From Aspergillus flavus (taxonomy: Eukaryota; Ascomycota; Eurotiomycetes; Eurotiales; Aspergillaceae), in assembly GCF_009017415.1 (NCBI RefSeq), contig NC_092409.1:3348001-3412000 (forward strand): a stretch of 64,000 nt of DNA. The letters run 5' to 3'. The translations under genes were made by a program, and so were the position numbers. This document shows positions 1 through 12,979 of this stretch, piece by piece. Position 1 is the first letter of the stretch, and the number at the start of each line of letters is the position of its first letter. The notes below the pieces were generated by a model. It ran no database searches, was not told the DNA's origin, and saw only the letters and a list, made by a program, of their open reading frames with translations.

Positions 1-3000
1 AGAGGACGCATATTTGGAGGAATTGAAAAACGTAGAAAGGGGCTTTTGCTCCTCGTCGTCCTGACGCTTCAGCGTGCCGTCTTGCTTGTACTCGACACGG
101 TCAAACAAGCTACGACCACTCGCGCCTGTATCGCTGGCGGATTGCTCGTTTGTGGCTGTCTTCTCTTGCTTCGACTTTTTCAGAGCCTTGGTAAGATCAC
201 CGTCGTCACTACTGTCGTTAGCAGAGTTCTCAGCACCACTGCCGGCACCCGCTTTGGCATCCACATATTCGTTGCTTTCGTCTTCGCTAGCGGGCGCAAG
301 GGATGTATCCTTGGACATATCCTCTGGCTCATCACCAGCGGCAGACGCTTCCTCGGTGTCATCAGCATCGTCGTTCTCCTCAGCCTCAGAAGGTGTTGCT
401 GACAAATGACCGAAGATGTTGTTGGGCTTGGCTGATGAGTCGGTCTTCTTGTCAAAGATTGAGGAGGTACTAGCATCCGAGGTGGGCGCCGTCTCCTCCT
501 TCTTATCCAGATCACTTGTCTCCTCGTCGTCTTCGAAACTAAATCCTTTTCCAGGAACAAATTTGGAGCGTTTCGTAGCTTGAGACTCAAGTGCCTCTAG
601 CTTTTTCCGGCGTTCTTCGGCGTCTCTTTTCTCCCATTCAGCCTCGTCTTCTTCATCAGAATCGAAATCTTCCGCCTTGCGCTTTTCCTTCTCCTTTTCA
701 GCATCCTTGTCTACCTGTGCCTTGAACTGGGCGAAGAAATTTGTTGCTCCAGCGCCGAATTTTGGCATACCAGGAATAGGGGCGGGTGCAGAGCTAGCTT
801 CCTTATCGCCTGACGGCTTTAGGACGAACGGATTCGAGTTAGTAGAGGTGCCATTAGTACATGCAGTAAATGTTGGCTTAAAGGAAGGGGCGGATTGCGA
901 GAACAGCGACGTCGACGTGGAGTTGTCCTTTGTCGTGGTTGAGGCTGCAAAAAGAGGCTTTGGAGGGGAAGAGATAGGCGTAGTGGAGAACAAAGCAGGT
1001 TTATCTGAGTCCGGAGTAGATGGCCTGGCAGAAGAAGTAACGGATTGAGTAGAGTTAGGCTTAGTCGGCTCATCACTTGACCCAGAGTTGATGGATTTTG
1101 AGAAGGACTGCGCGAAGATGCTCGCCGTCGTGGAGTCTTCATTGACACGCTTTCCTGGCGAAGCAGTGTTCTCATCCTCATCGGCCACTTTTCTCTTGCT
1201 GGTAGTTGGGGTCGCTTGGCTTGCTCCGAAGATGTTGGTAGCCGCAGAACCAGTCGCAGTTGTGGTTGTGGCGGGCGAAGAGTCTTCCTTGTTAGAGGCA
1301 GCATTCAGACCGAAGGGTTTCACCTTTTTAACGGAATGGCCATCAGCAGCTGCACTTTCATCCGCAGCTTTACGCTTTTGGGACCCAGCTGGCGCTCCAA
1401 TGGTGTCACGAACACGCATGTAGAACTGCACAAGAGCATCAAAGTCGTCTTTAGTAGGATCCAAGCGATTCGCTTCACGTTTGAAGCATTCATTCAACAT
1501 GCGCATGCGATACAACGTCTCCACTTCTTCCTTGCTTGCCTTATCAAGATCAGCAGGAAGTCCAGATGGTCGTATGTCCTCAAAGCTTGTTGTCGAGCTC
1601 TTTTCGGTAGCAGAAGCCGATGAGGCCGATGAGGCCGTGCTTGTGCCATTAACCTTGAATGGACTTTGAGACGGGGTCGGGGCGGTCACAGCTGGAGCCT
1701 GGGTCTTATTTCCTACAGTAGGAGCCGAAAACAATGGCGACTGCGCGAAAAGACCAGAAGATTTAGGAGCATCAGGTCCTGATGTGGGGGTTGAGAAAAG
1801 CGGTGCAGGAGTGGCCGCCTTCTCTGGCTGGCTAGTCTTCGATCCCTCGCTAGGTGTAGAGGGCTTTGGAGCGAAAAGGTTACCGAAAGCGTTACCAGAA
1901 GAAGGCAGTGGCTTCTGCTCCGTGAAAGGCTTCTGCTCTCCGACTGGCTTGGCCGGGGTAGCTGGCTTTGGCGCGAAGAGACTGCTGAATGGGTTTTCTT
2001 CAGCAGGCTTAGCTTTATCCTGCTCCGCACTGGAAGTGTTCTGCTCTGCAGATGGCTTGGGAGCAAACAAGCTACCCGTAGACGGAGGCTGGAATAGGCC
2101 GCTTGCTGGAGCCAATGGAGCTGCAGAACTTGCACTCTTTGAGAACAAAGACGGGCCACCGGTAGAGGGCGTGAACTGGAAGCCAGTCTTAGGTTGAGGC
2201 TCCTCGGGTTTCTTCTCTTGCTTTTCCTTATCCTCCAAAGCCGGTGCTACAGTTGATGAGGCGGGAGTGCCAAAAAGGTTTGTGGACTGGAAGGGATTTT
2301 GTAATGATGCGGTGGGTTTAGCTGACGATGAAGCTCCGAAGATAGACGGTGATGGAGCGGCGGTCGTGCTGGAGGCTGCGGGGGTAGATGAAGCGGGAGC
2401 GGGAGTAGAATTGGGTTGAGTAGTCGCGCCAAAGAGCGAGGTCGAAGGAGTTGACTGCTCTGTGGGCTTAGCACCAAAAAGGGGCTTAGGTGTCTCAGCA
2501 GGTTTCGATGTAGAGCCACCGAACAAGGAGCCAGCCCCAGGACTGGCGAAATTTGTGGAACTTCCAAAACCAGTTTGGGAGGCACCACCGCCAAAAATAG
2601 GTGGCTTCGACTGCGCACCGTTGTTCTTTGCGTCAGGAGATGTCTGCATAGACTCACCAAAGGCGGTGGACTGTCCGAATGGGGATGGCTTATTTGAGGC
2701 TGACTGGCCGAAGACGTTTGTCGACGGAGCACTGCCGGAAGCACTGTTCTGTCCAAAGATACTGCCTGTGGTGGCGGGGGCTGTCGTTGCAGGTTGCCCA
2801 GAGGATCCACTGGTCGTACTGCTGCCGAATAAGCCTCCCGTAGTGCTGTTTTGTTGCGATCCTGTTCCAAATAGCCCTCCCGAAGGCAAAGGCTGCTGGG
2901 CTGGGGTCGAACCACTAGCTGGGGGAACATTGAACATGTTTCCCTTGAAGCCAGAGAAACTGCCTCCATCGGACGATTGGGTGGTGGAGCCAGTAGTCAT

Positions 3001-3713
3001 ACTAGCAAAAGGATTGCTTGTCGTTGACCCCGATCCACCAAACGATGAAGAGAAATTGAATGAGGATGAGCTACTTCCACCGGAGCCGAAAGAAAATGGT
3101 GTCGATCCGTTTTGGGACGGTTGGCTAGGATTTGCACTGGCTCCGGGAAAGCTCTGTGACTGACCAAATGTAAACCCGTTTGAAATTGGTTGGGGCGCAG
3201 ACGGTGTAGAGACGGTATTAGGATCAAGAGAATTGAAAGGGCCACCGAAAGACGCCGTGGTACTGGGGGCAGCTGTGTTGGGACGAGCTCGTCTCCGAAC
3301 GTCCTTGATCCTATTCAATATGTTAGAAATCAACTATAGTTGCTAGAGTTATATGCAAGAAAGACAAGAGAAGTAATCATAGGGACAGTTTAAGGATCGA
3401 GGATGGATGGGTTAAGAGCACAATGCGATTTACAATGACAAGGGTATGTTGAATAGGATTGCTGAATAGGACAAAGCAGCACAATGAAACACAAATAGAA
3501 CACATTGAATCACTTTGACACATGGCAGGCTGCAGGTAAATGCCAACAATATGAGACAGATCGGAAATGTAGGTTTATATCCACTTACTTTCTCTGCGCC
3601 ATTTGCGCAGCGGTTGCCCGCTGCGGCTTTTCATCTGGTGTGCTGTTCATATTGAAATCAAACAAGTTAGAATCCTTGTCCCCCTGAGGGCCCTGGGCCG
3701 ATCTTTTCGACAT
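1..3713 (-). CDS. nup2: FG-repeat nucleoporin, Nup2/Nup50-like (3' end outside window)
   Basis: Nuclear-basket type nucleoporin; FG repeats bind karyopherins during nuclear transport. Two exons are seen: 3589-3713 and 1-3310, separated by a long (278 bp) GT-AG intron; the spliced frame is open for 1145 codons up to the window edge. The N-terminus (MSKRSAQGPQGDKD, then basic KIKDVRRRARP across the junction) resembles the Nup50/Nup2 N-terminal binding region. Residues from about 60 to 450 carry many FG cores (GLFG, SIFG, NVFG, SPFG, PLFGAKP), followed by a conserved-looking helical block (TLYRMRMLNECFKREANRL) and an acidic/lysine-rich tail. A Ran-binding domain, typical of the Nup2 C-terminus, would lie left of the window and cannot be confirmed. 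The Ran gene lies 9 kb away. FG nucleoporin is certain; the Nup2 assignment is likely. Confidence 0.78.
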
Positions 3714-5153
3714 CTATTGTATTAATAGTCTCCCTGTCTAGGCTTTGAATGCCTCGGACAAACAAGAATAGTTGACTTCGCCCCCTTCCTAGACCTCTGT
3801 TCAAGCCCCTTCACTCAGATGTCTCATCCACTAGGTGGGCGTCTTGATCGCGTTGGTCTTCTTCCGGAAAGATAGTGCTTTGCTCTTGGTTCCAACTGAG
3901 GATCCAGCGCCGGTTGTCACGACGATTATCGAAGCGACCGGCGCACGGGTGCGAGAGACGGAGGAGTAGGTGTGTAAGAGAGATGGTCCGGAAAATGCAA
4001 ATGACAGGACCACTTGATTGTCGTTTTCTAGGTTACTAGCGGTTATTCCAGTAACTGTCACGTCCTTGCCCGGATTCAGTGAGATGGATAAAGCCGGGAA
4101 GCTTGCGCGCTGAGTATGTGCCCCGGAAATCGATCGCGACGAGCGCGAGGCAACGGGATGGGAGTTAGGGGAGGGTGAGGGATGAGAAGGCAGAGCGGTA
4201 TAAATACAGCGCTCTCTAAGATATCAAAAGGGCAGATGCCTGCTTTCGATATGCTCTGCCTTTGATTGGGATAGTCGTGGCTCGAACGAGCTTCGTTTCG
4301 GTTTGTCTTCACGAGAGGCTCGCGACTTTTTTTGACGGGGAAAGTTGCCCATAGAAAAAAAATTACGGTCACGTGAGAATGCAAGGTGACCCTCTTGGCA
4401 GGTTGACAGGCTACTACTAATAGTATGGGAAAACGCCCGAGAGAATGCAATATCATGCAAGGAAATAAATAAACAATCGATATCGATGACAGATTGCGCT
4501 GCTTGGTATATGACAGCTCCTGCACTTGGGGGAGGGGTGAACTTGGGGGAATTCACTAAATAAACAGACAACCTGTAATGCTTACCATCGTTGTTACATA
4601 CAGACCCACCTTGGACACCTAGATATGTACGTACGCAATCATACCAACCTTTATAAATTATAATGAGTAAATGTACTCTCACTTTATTATTATTTTTAAG
4701 TAGTATTTATCGGTAGGAATCGCGTTTAGTAGTCCAAGTTTTGATGTCATGTATCATGATGTCAATATGGGGTCCGGATATTCGCAGTAAAATATATTCC
4801 GGGTGTGCCATGTTAACATTCAAAGTACTTCTTGTCAGTTGGCAACGACAGCCAAGGTAAAGTATACAAGTTAAGAGGCTACAATCTTCGTAGTACCTAG
4901 AAAACTAATATAAGCAAGAAAATGCACCTATACATGGTGTTCTCACCACACCACGCCTACATCAAGGTAATTGAAAGTGATCTGCAATGAAGTCATGTCT
5001 CATACTAAATATGTCCAGTGGATAAACGAGAGCGTAGGCTTTATGAGTGGTTACTTGTCCTACACAAAAGAAAAAGCAAGAAAGCAAGAAAAGATTTATA
5101 AGATGGATGGAAATGTACATTTAACAGAAACACTACACAACGAAACTGGGTAT
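3714..5153. other. Intergenic region, nup2 promoter and SCP2 3' side
   Basis: About 1.4 kb with no gene I can support. On the minus strand a frame is open from about 4213 to 3831 (roughly 125 codons, Ser/Thr/Pro-rich at first, then SLNPGKDVTVTGI...). It has no ATG, but an AG acceptor-like site lies at its upstream edge. A TATA-like element (TATTTATA on the minus strand) sits near 4200. The 4650-5150 part is AT-rich and looks like 3' flank. Confidence 0.4.
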
Positions 5154-5713
5154 CTATAGCTTGGCCTTGCCCTGGGCCTTCTTCAGGACGGGCTCCATCT
5201 TGGTCGCCTTCATAATGTTACCCTTGATCTTGAGCTTGCCTCCCATGAAGAGTCTCTGGGCGTTGGCCTTGCCGCTGACCAGGGAAGCGAAGTCAGAGTC
5301 GGAGAGGGACAGAGTCACTGTTTATCACCGACGCGATACGGTTAGCTTCTTTGTCACCAAAACAAAAGGAAGTCCGCGGAAGACGCCGAGGCGACACTAA
5401 CCATCAGCCTTTTTACCCCCCGAAGGAGCACCCTTGCCCACCTCACCCTTCTCCTTGAGGTCGAGGTACCAGCTCTCTTCCTGGCCCTTGTCATTCTTCA
5501 GGTTGAAAGCGACGATGGCCTTGGCCTTGTCGACAGCCTCCTTGCGCTCAGCAGCGTCGCTCTGGAGAGCGGCGTTGATCGCATCGAAAGCAGCGGAGGA
5601 GGGAAAAGCGTCTAAATAAATAGTTATCGTTAGTCGCGGATTTACCGAAATATAGAATATTTGCTGGTGGGGAAAAGTTGTCTAGGGAGAGACGTACCGT
5701 TCTTGAGAGACAT
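5154..5713 (-). CDS. SCP2-domain sterol carrier / non-specific lipid-transfer protein, peroxisomal
   Basis: A single-domain SCP2 protein of 129 aa from three exons: 5698-5713 (16 nt, MSLKN), 5402-5611 and 5154-5317. Both introns are GT-AG and the phases fit, giving MSLKND|AFPSSAAFDAI and KKAD|VTLSLSD. The SCP2 fold signature is clear: AIVAFNLKN, ESWYLDLKEKG, VTLSLSDSDFASLVSGK, then AQRLFMGGKLKIKGN. The C-terminus is AKL, a canonical PTS1 peroxisomal import tripeptide. In fungi such stand-alone SCP2 proteins bind fatty acyl-CoA or sterols in peroxisomes. The 16-nt first exon is easily missed by automatic prediction. Confidence 0.93.
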
Positions 5714-6916
5714 GGTGACAGTTGTGATACCACGATTGTGAAGGGATGTATATAGTAGTGGATGGGTGAAAGGTAGTGGATAGTGGAATAGTCGTGTGTC
5801 TCAGGAAAGAGGGAGGGAGAGAAACAAGATTTAAATAGAAAGAGTCTGGGGATTTAGAAATCAGGAAGGTCAAGCTTCCCCGGAGTGTTCGGGGCATGTG
5901 AATGGAGGGCGGTCGCGGGATTTCATGCCTCGTCATACGGACCGAGGCTTTTTACCAGAGCCCTTTTCCTGGCTCTCACTCCTGTGATTCCTGGTTTCCT
6001 ACGGAAATTATTCTTGACCCTAATGCTGGCATACATGAAGCATTGCATTTCTTGTCTTCTCCTTACCAGTCTCTGATTTACAATCTCGCCTGTGCTGGCC
6101 CTATGTAGAGGATCAGGCTGCAAATGATATTGCGCTGGGCGAATATACATGGGTAGAAGAATCTATACTGTACTTCCGTCCACATGGTTACATACACAAG
6201 AGCCCCGCAATTCGATGATAAAGACCGTTGCGCAACAGAGGGGCTGGAAGACCCTACAAAGGGAGATGACCTCTGGTTAAATCTATGGCTGGGAGGTTGA
6301 GTCCCAACAATAACCAGATCGATGATTCTAGAGAAACAAATGAACTAGATGAAGATCAGCATTGCCTATTGCGGTAAGCAGCCCGAACGAGGAATCTCCG
6401 GCTAAAGAGGGTACTGTTTACTACTAGGTGGATGTACTCTGTCCCATATTTTAATTGCAAGGGAGCTGCTCGCGTGCTCACCGCATTTATGCAGGAGTTG
6501 ACTGTAATAAAGACTTTTCTTTCTTTCATTTCATCCCATTCTATCTTCCCATCAACTCAGTGGAGTTAATACGTCCATAAATGAAATGAAGGGAGAAAAA
6601 GGCCAACAAGGAAACGCGACCAGAAGGACACCGAATTTCAATTTCGCCTCAAATGACCGTCTCGGTTCAATGCGATTAACCCAGAAGTTCGCCGATATTA
6701 ACATATCTCCTCTTAGTATTTTCGATGGACTTGAGCAAGGAGTGGATTTGTTTAATAACACAACAGTCTATGGTACGACATAACACAATCGCATTCAAGT
6801 GTGAGAAGTTAAGGGGTAAATAGATCTTGGGTATCTTCTAGAGGATACGAATCCAATTAAATGTTCAATTCAGAAATCCGCCAACGCCATGCTGATGAGA
6901 TAAAATATGAATCCCC
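5714..6916. other. Intergenic region between SCP2 promoter and ULS1 3' end
   Basis: 1.2 kb with no supportable gene. The first 170 bp upstream of SCP2 should hold its promoter. Short open frames at 5885-6150 and 6552-6783 look like chance ORFs: they overlap each other on both strands and have no recognisable protein similarity. Confidence 0.4.
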
Positions 6917-9900
6917 CTAGTGAACTCCCTAGAAATGAAGTTAGCTTTGAACGACACAGTTAAGACGAGGGAACAAATTTGAAGCACATACAAATAAGTA
7001 AGCCAGCTCTCGGGTTCCAAGTCTGGAGATATTCTTGGAGGCATTTTCGTCCAAAGCTCCTTCGATTAGCTCTCGCTTCTTATCCTGGAGTTCAAGGATA
7101 CGGTCTTCGACGGTATTCTGCACAAGAATCCGATGAATTTGTACCTCTCGCACCTGTCCAATCCGATGCGCGCGGTCGATCGCTTGTTCCTCGATGTATG
7201 GATTCCAGAATGGATCGAAGATAATAACCTGTGATGCTGCAACGAGGTTCAAGCCAGAGTTGCCCGCTTTCAAGGACACCAACATAATCTTGCAATCGGG
7301 GCTATCGGTGAAATCCAGTACTGCTGAGTTTCGATCTCCCGGCTTCATGCTACCATCATACCGCCGATAACCCCAGCCCTGACGCACAATCGGAACCTCA
7401 AGCAAGTCAAGCAGAGACGTGAACTGGCTGAAAATGATTGTCTTCTCCTCACCCTCCTGGATACCCCGCAGAATATCCATGGCCTTTTCGATTTTAGCGC
7501 TCGACACCCAAGTCTTCTCCAGCCGACGGAGGTACTTGCGCTTCGATTTCTGATTCTTCGAGGCTTCTTTCTTCAGTTCGGCAAGGGTTTTCTTGGCCTT
7601 AGCCATTTTACCTTTCCCCTTGTGTCTGGACCTCTTGGACGAGCTTTCCTCGTCCTCCTCATCATTGACAATAAATCGATTCAGGCTATCGTCGTCATCA
7701 CTATCATCACTCTCGTCTTGCTCTTCTGCAGGCTTGACGGGCTCTTCTTCGACTGGATCATGGGAGTGGTCAGGGTCATGGACCTTTCTAAACGACACAT
7801 GATCTGTAATCTTCTTCGGGTCTACTTTGCCACGGCAGTTAGGGCACTTGACTTCTACTGCACCGTCGTGACCCTGTCTCACAGCTAATGACGGATCGGA
7901 AATCCTTGAGAAGCATTCTGCACAGGTGCTATGCCCGCAAGGGAAGAAGATGATTGGATTTTCAACGGCATCCATACAGATGGGACATTCGAGATCATCA
8001 TTGTTGCTTTTCAAGCGGATCACAACCTCCTGATCGAATTCTTTCGCGTTCGCAATCAGATCCAGTTCATCTGTGTTCGCGTTGAGCTTGACGCTGAAGT
8101 CGGTAATCAAATGGGGATGGCAGCACGCCTGTCGTAGCCGGAGGAGTAAGACTAGAATGTTGGAGTAATTTCGTCCCACGGTTCCTGCCTCGAGATACCT
8201 GTTGAACTGGAGTTGGGTTCGAGCCTCGAGCGAACTGTATAACTCTAGTTCATCTTCGCTGAACACAGCGTGCACTTTTTCTGAGATCCGTCGCGGGAGT
8301 TGTAGAATTGGTTTCCCGTCAATCTTGGAATCTTTAGTTCGCCGCAAGAGGACCGCCTTCAGAAGAACCTGGAGTTGTCTCATTGCTTTGCGCTGTGCAC
8401 TAACACTGGACCCCTTGAGGGGCCGTGTGAAGTCGTGATTGAACCGCTCCAAATTGCTGTAAGGCTTGATGCGGAGAAATCTCAATAGTGAGTGCAACTC
8501 TTGGACATTGTTCATCATGGGAGTTCCGCTCATACACCAGCGATAGGTAGCATTAAGACGACAACAGGCAAGGGCAGCTTTTGTGTTACGGTTCTTGATA
8601 CACTGAGCTTCATCAATGATCACACGATACCACTTGCTGGACGGTCCAAGACACGGTAAAGATTTGGCAATTTCTCTCGACAGGGTTTCTTCGTTGGCAC
8701 CAGACGACTGTAGCTCATCGTATTTTTCTCGACGCTTGAGTTCGGAAGACAACGTTCCAAAGGTAGTAAGAACCACGTCATATTTCTTCAGGTCCCTAAA
8801 GCTCACAGCTCGCTTTTCGCCATGCAAAATATAGACCGAGAGTTGGTGACGGCCAGGCTTCAAGATTCTTCCGATCTCCCGCTTCCACTGCTGCATTAGG
8901 GCGACGGGGGCAATGATCAAAGTCGGTTTTCGTTCCTCGTCCGTAGAGGGTCGGGATACCATGAGAGCAATGGCTTGTATTGTCTTCCCCAGGCCCATAT
9001 CATCAGCGAGTATACCACCTTTTTGCTCCTGCTCCTCCATCGATTTCATCCATGCCAGCCCAAGCTTTTGATGCTCCAACAACGTGACTTTGAGAGCCTC
9101 GGGAGTCCCTTCACGGTTTTCCGTAGAAATATCCGAATCGGGCCTGATAGTCTCCAGAAGTTGTTTGATCTCTTCATTGACCTTTGTTGGATCAGCTCCA
9201 TAGTAATCACTCATCCACTCCGGCAACTTGTTCATGTCGTAGCCCGTGGGACCTGGATAAGGAGGAAACGAGCTATCATAGGATGAGAAGGGATTAGGAA
9301 CCCCCCCGAAAATGGACCTCCCCGCATGTTCAAGAAGCTGCTTCCCAGCGCTGAGCCTTGCCATGGTGTTCTGCAATACGTGTGGGCCGTATGCAGGGCC
9401 GGGTCCACCGATACCACTTGGGCCGGGCATTGACTCTAGATAAGGATACAGACTAGAGTAAGGTCGCTGTTGCTGAAAGCTGTCCTGCAATGGGTAACGC
9501 GAACTGCCGATGGAATGGTGCGATGGGAAAGGGCGCTTGGAGGAAGGACCGATGAGAAGCTCGAAATCCTGAGCTGAGATCTCGGCAATATCGCTATCAT
9601 CGCTGTCGGGTATAAGGGTCGGTTGGAGGCGCTGGGGCCCAGGACGATTTGTCTCAGGCAACGGAGGCGGTAAAAATGGTGAACGATAAATATCTGGGGT
9701 CTGTATGGCCCCAGGCACTGATCGATTGATATCGGGAAATGGTGTGCCATTGTTTACCCTGGGAGGAGGGGAAAGTAAAGAAGACCCAGAGTAGTGAGTG
9801 GATGAAGTGCTTCTGGCTGAAGTTGGTCGAGGTGACTCTTGCAAGCCTTCCAGTCTACGAGCATACTCCTCGTCGAGGCGTTCCTGTTCCTTGCGACTCT

Positions 9901-10573
9901 CGAGCCATTGTTCAGCTTTTCGCTGTTCGTCTTGGAGCTCGAGTATATCTTGGCTGTCCAAGCCCAGTACCCTTCGAAGTTCATCAATGCTGTCGTCAAA
10001 GCCGTCATCCTGCCCCTGCCCCTGCACCTGAAGACTACGAATAGACAATGAACTCGGGCTAGAGGAAGGCTTCTTTGTTGCGATCCGTTTCAGGGGTAGG
10101 TCCAGATCATCAGTCCAATCTGTTTCGACACCATCATCGTGGGCGTGATTAGGATCATGGTCTTCTTCTCGCCCACGCTTTCGAATGGTCAACGGCCCTA
10201 GAGGTTGAGATTGCTCCGCTAGTCTCCTTGCCGATTGAAATGGCTGCGACGGGGGAGACATGGTCGACTGACCCTGTCGTAAACCCCTAGGAGAGTTTAC
10301 AGGACTAGAGTCAGAGCTTCCATCTAGCTGCGCTCGATACGAAAATGAGTTTTCCGGACCCTGGTGGGGAGGAAAGTGACTATGTGGCGGGCTCTTTGTG
10401 GCAGTACCGCGTAGTTCTGCCAGTCGCGTTTCTAATGTTTTGATAACATCTAATATCTCTTGCCTTTCAGCAACGGCATTTGGTCGTTGTTCTTCTAAGC
10501 TTTGCAAAATAACATGGTTTAGCTGAAGATCTTCCAGGAGGTCTTCTATAGACGCGTCAGTTGAGGAAGCCAT
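6917..10573 (-). CDS. uls1: SNF2-family ATPase with RING finger, Uls1/Ris1 type
   Basis: DNA-dependent ATPase/translocase combined with a RING E3-like finger, 1197 aa. Related yeast Uls1 and S. pombe Rrp1/Rrp2 are SUMO-targeted factors that act on chromatin and recombination intermediates. Main exon 6992-10573; a 12-nt last exon, 6917-6928, adds Gly-Val-His-stop (ELAYLF|GVH). Start at MASSTDASIEDLL; the frame is open further upstream, but that part is low-quality sequence. Walker A GGILADDMGLGKT lies near residue 520-530, DEAQ box (IIDEAQCIKNR) near 655, RING C-P-I-C...C-G-H...C-P-N-C inserted in the second lobe near 862-912, and motif VI AIDRAHRIGQ near 1128. A possible SUMO-interacting motif (DSDDSDIAEI) is near residue 326. 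A second start or orthology to Rrp1 rather than Rrp2 cannot be excluded. Confidence 0.9.
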
Positions 10574-11972
10574 GATAGATGAATCCAAGTTTGAGAATGT
10601 GCTTGTGAGCTTAGTGCCCAAAGCTGCCACTTTGACACAAAGGCGTTCCGGCTTCGCGATCAGGGACAATTCACAGCTCTGCAATGTGCATGAGTTAACT
10701 TGAGGTGCGACATTAAAGACCGAAGAATGTAAGATGTGGGATAAATGATCGCTGGAGACGATGATGTGTAGATTGACGATCGCGCTTGGCAGCGGAAAGT
10801 GGATGTTAATTCTGATGGAACAGGGCGTAAAAGTTAAAATAAAAAAAAAGAAAAGAAAAGGAGACAGGCAAATATGCCCGGAATAGGCTAGAAAACACAA
10901 GAGAATTTAATAGTGAATGAGTATTATGAAGCTGCTGCCTGCACTACAGCGTTGACTGACGTCGGTGCCTGTTGGTCAGTAGTAGTTGTACTTTACATTA
11001 TCAGCTGGAGAAATTTTTCTTCCCTTTTATCTACTCACCCCTGTGTTCTCCCCTCCTCTTGATCCATCACATTATCGCATACACTTATATACCATATCAT
11101 AATTCTATCGTTGGCCTGGAACTATTAATATCGCTCTTGTATTTAATCCTAGTATAGTTTCAGAGGATCTGCTTGCTTTTCTTCTTGATATAGTATATTT
11201 GATAGATATATTTTAGTCCTTACTATACTTACAAATAATACTGTTCGACTGCAAACAGACTCATCCATCAGAGTTTCACTTCTGGAGGCTACTAGAATAT
11301 AAGTCTTGCTCTCAAACAGCCTCCATCAGTGAATATACCCCAGTAGCTACCACTACTACTACTGCTACTACTCTTCATTGTAGGTGAATCTCGAGTCCTG
11401 AGGTCGCGTCGACAACCTTCCCCAATCGGGTATATCATATGCAATACCTACCTAGTAGTAGTACCTAGGTGTACAAAACTTCCTAACACCATCCAGAAAT
11501 ATTGACATCATGGATCATGATTACTACTATTCATGTTTAAATAGGAGAAATGGCATCTCACCCACTGGCACAGTTGGTATGTGTGTGCATCCAGTCTATA
11601 TATTAGTTGAGTCTAAGTATACACTCTGTCTTTACTTTCTTCTGTTTTTCTTTCCTGTGAAATAAAGAATAATGCTTTTGTTTCTCTTTTCAGTAGGCTA
11701 TGCTGAGATAGCCAACAATCACAGAGCATGTTGTGGTTCTTTTGTGCTGTCAATATTGTTATCGTTTCAAAAAAAATCAAAAAACTTTGTGGAGAGTCTA
11801 GACTACTAGTAGTTATATGGAAAACGCATGATCATCCCCCATCATCCGCAAACCCATCCTCCGACCGCTATCGTTGTATCGTAATTCGAGACCTTGCATA
11901 ACGAACCCAACATGTTGGGAGGGACCATGGCCATGACGGTTGTCCAGCCCCATCCATACGTCGATCTCACGC
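10574..11972. other. Intergenic region with ACT/CTA microsatellite
   Basis: 1.4 kb between the ULS1 start and the Ran stop. I see no gene. The 10970-11260 part is AT-rich and pyrimidine-rich; a short (ACT/CTA)n run lies at about 11346-11372, and related CTAGTAGTAG words recur near 11450 and 11805. The ATG-rich ORF at 11813-12151 is a shadow of the last Ran exon. Confidence 0.4.
11346..11372. repeat. (ACT)n-type microsatellite
   Basis: Imperfect trinucleotide run (CTACCACTACTACTACTGC then TACTACTC) in an intergenic region; no function seen. Confidence 0.6.
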
Positions 11973-12979
11973 TTACAGGTCGGCATCATCCTCATCGGGC
12001 AAAGGCTGGGCCGTGGCTTCATCCATCTCCGCCTTGTACTTCGCCAGAAGTTCCGGGTCGACTTGTGCCTCAGGAGGAGCAAGAGCAGGGGCAGCAACGA
12101 ATTCCTAGATACTATTTTAGCAGGCGATAACAGTGGACCGCAGAAAGGCAACTTACCAGCGAGGTGTTGCCGACCAGCTTCCGAGCAATCCAGAGGAAGG
12201 GCTTCTCGAAGTTGTAGTTCGACTTAGCGGAGATATCGTAGTACTGGAGGTTCTTCTTGCGGTGGAAGGTGATGGTCTTGGCTTTCACCTTACGCTCCTT
12301 GACATCAACCTTGTTGCCGCACAGCACGATGGGGATATTCTCGCAGACACGGACGAGATCACCTAGAAGTTGGGTTACTCAGATATTCACATGCCGAGGA
12401 TGTAAAAAGAACTTACGGTGCCAGTTGGGGACGTTCTTGTAGGTGATACGGGAGGTAACATCGAACATGATGATACCGCACTGGCCGTTGATATAGTAAC
12501 CATCTCTCAGACCACCGAACTTCTCCTGACCGGCAGTATCCCACACGTCGAACTGGATTTGTCCAAGGTTCTACCACAATCGTTAGTCGTCTGAATACAG
12601 GATGGGGGTATAGCCCAAAGCGGGGTCCTTGGTGGGGCATACGGTGGTGAAATTAAGAGGGTGCACTTCGACACCGAGAGTTGCGATATACTTCTTCTCG
12701 AATTCGCCAGTAAGGTGGCGCTTGACGAAGGTGGTCTGTAAGGGATAATGTTAGTAAGAACGTCTCATTATCGGGTTAAGAGATTTGGCGATGGCGGAGG
12801 GGAAGGGAGGATAAAGAGTAATGGCAGAAAGGCCTCCTGTGCCGAAAGATAGCGACCACGAGATATAGACAAAGGACATATGGACGCTGTTTAATGTCAA
12901 AGAAATAGATCCAACTTACCTTTCCAGTACCACCGTCACCGACAAGGACAAGCTTAAAGGTTGGGATTGGGGTAGCCAT
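11973..12979 (-). CDS. ran: Ran GTPase (Gsp1/GspA)
   Basis: Small GTPase that sets directionality of nuclear import and export and helps spindle and nuclear-envelope assembly; 214 aa, standard Ran length. Five exons: 12920-12979, 12643-12735, 12417-12570, 12157-12362 and 11973-12104; total 645 nt, all introns GT-AG with consistent phase. P-loop GDGGTGK at residues 14-20, switch [11 protein letters not shown] from residue 61, NKVD at 119-122, [12 protein letters not shown], and the Ran-specific acidic tail DEDDADL at the C-terminus. The large number of introns at conserved places is usual for fungal Ran genes. It lies 9 kb from the FG nucleoporin, though nothing indicates co-regulation. Confidence 0.97.

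Noticed and set aside
2462..3163. Long + strand open frames opposite the nucleoporin (677-1048, 1784-2197, 2462-3163)
   Set aside because: Antisense shadows of the FG-repeat coding sequence: Pro/Gly/Leu-rich, no domain, and the minus frame is clearly coding.
4076..4682. Two minus-strand ORFs of about 150 codons
   Set aside because: Mutually overlapping in different frames, with no domain and composition like intergenic DNA.
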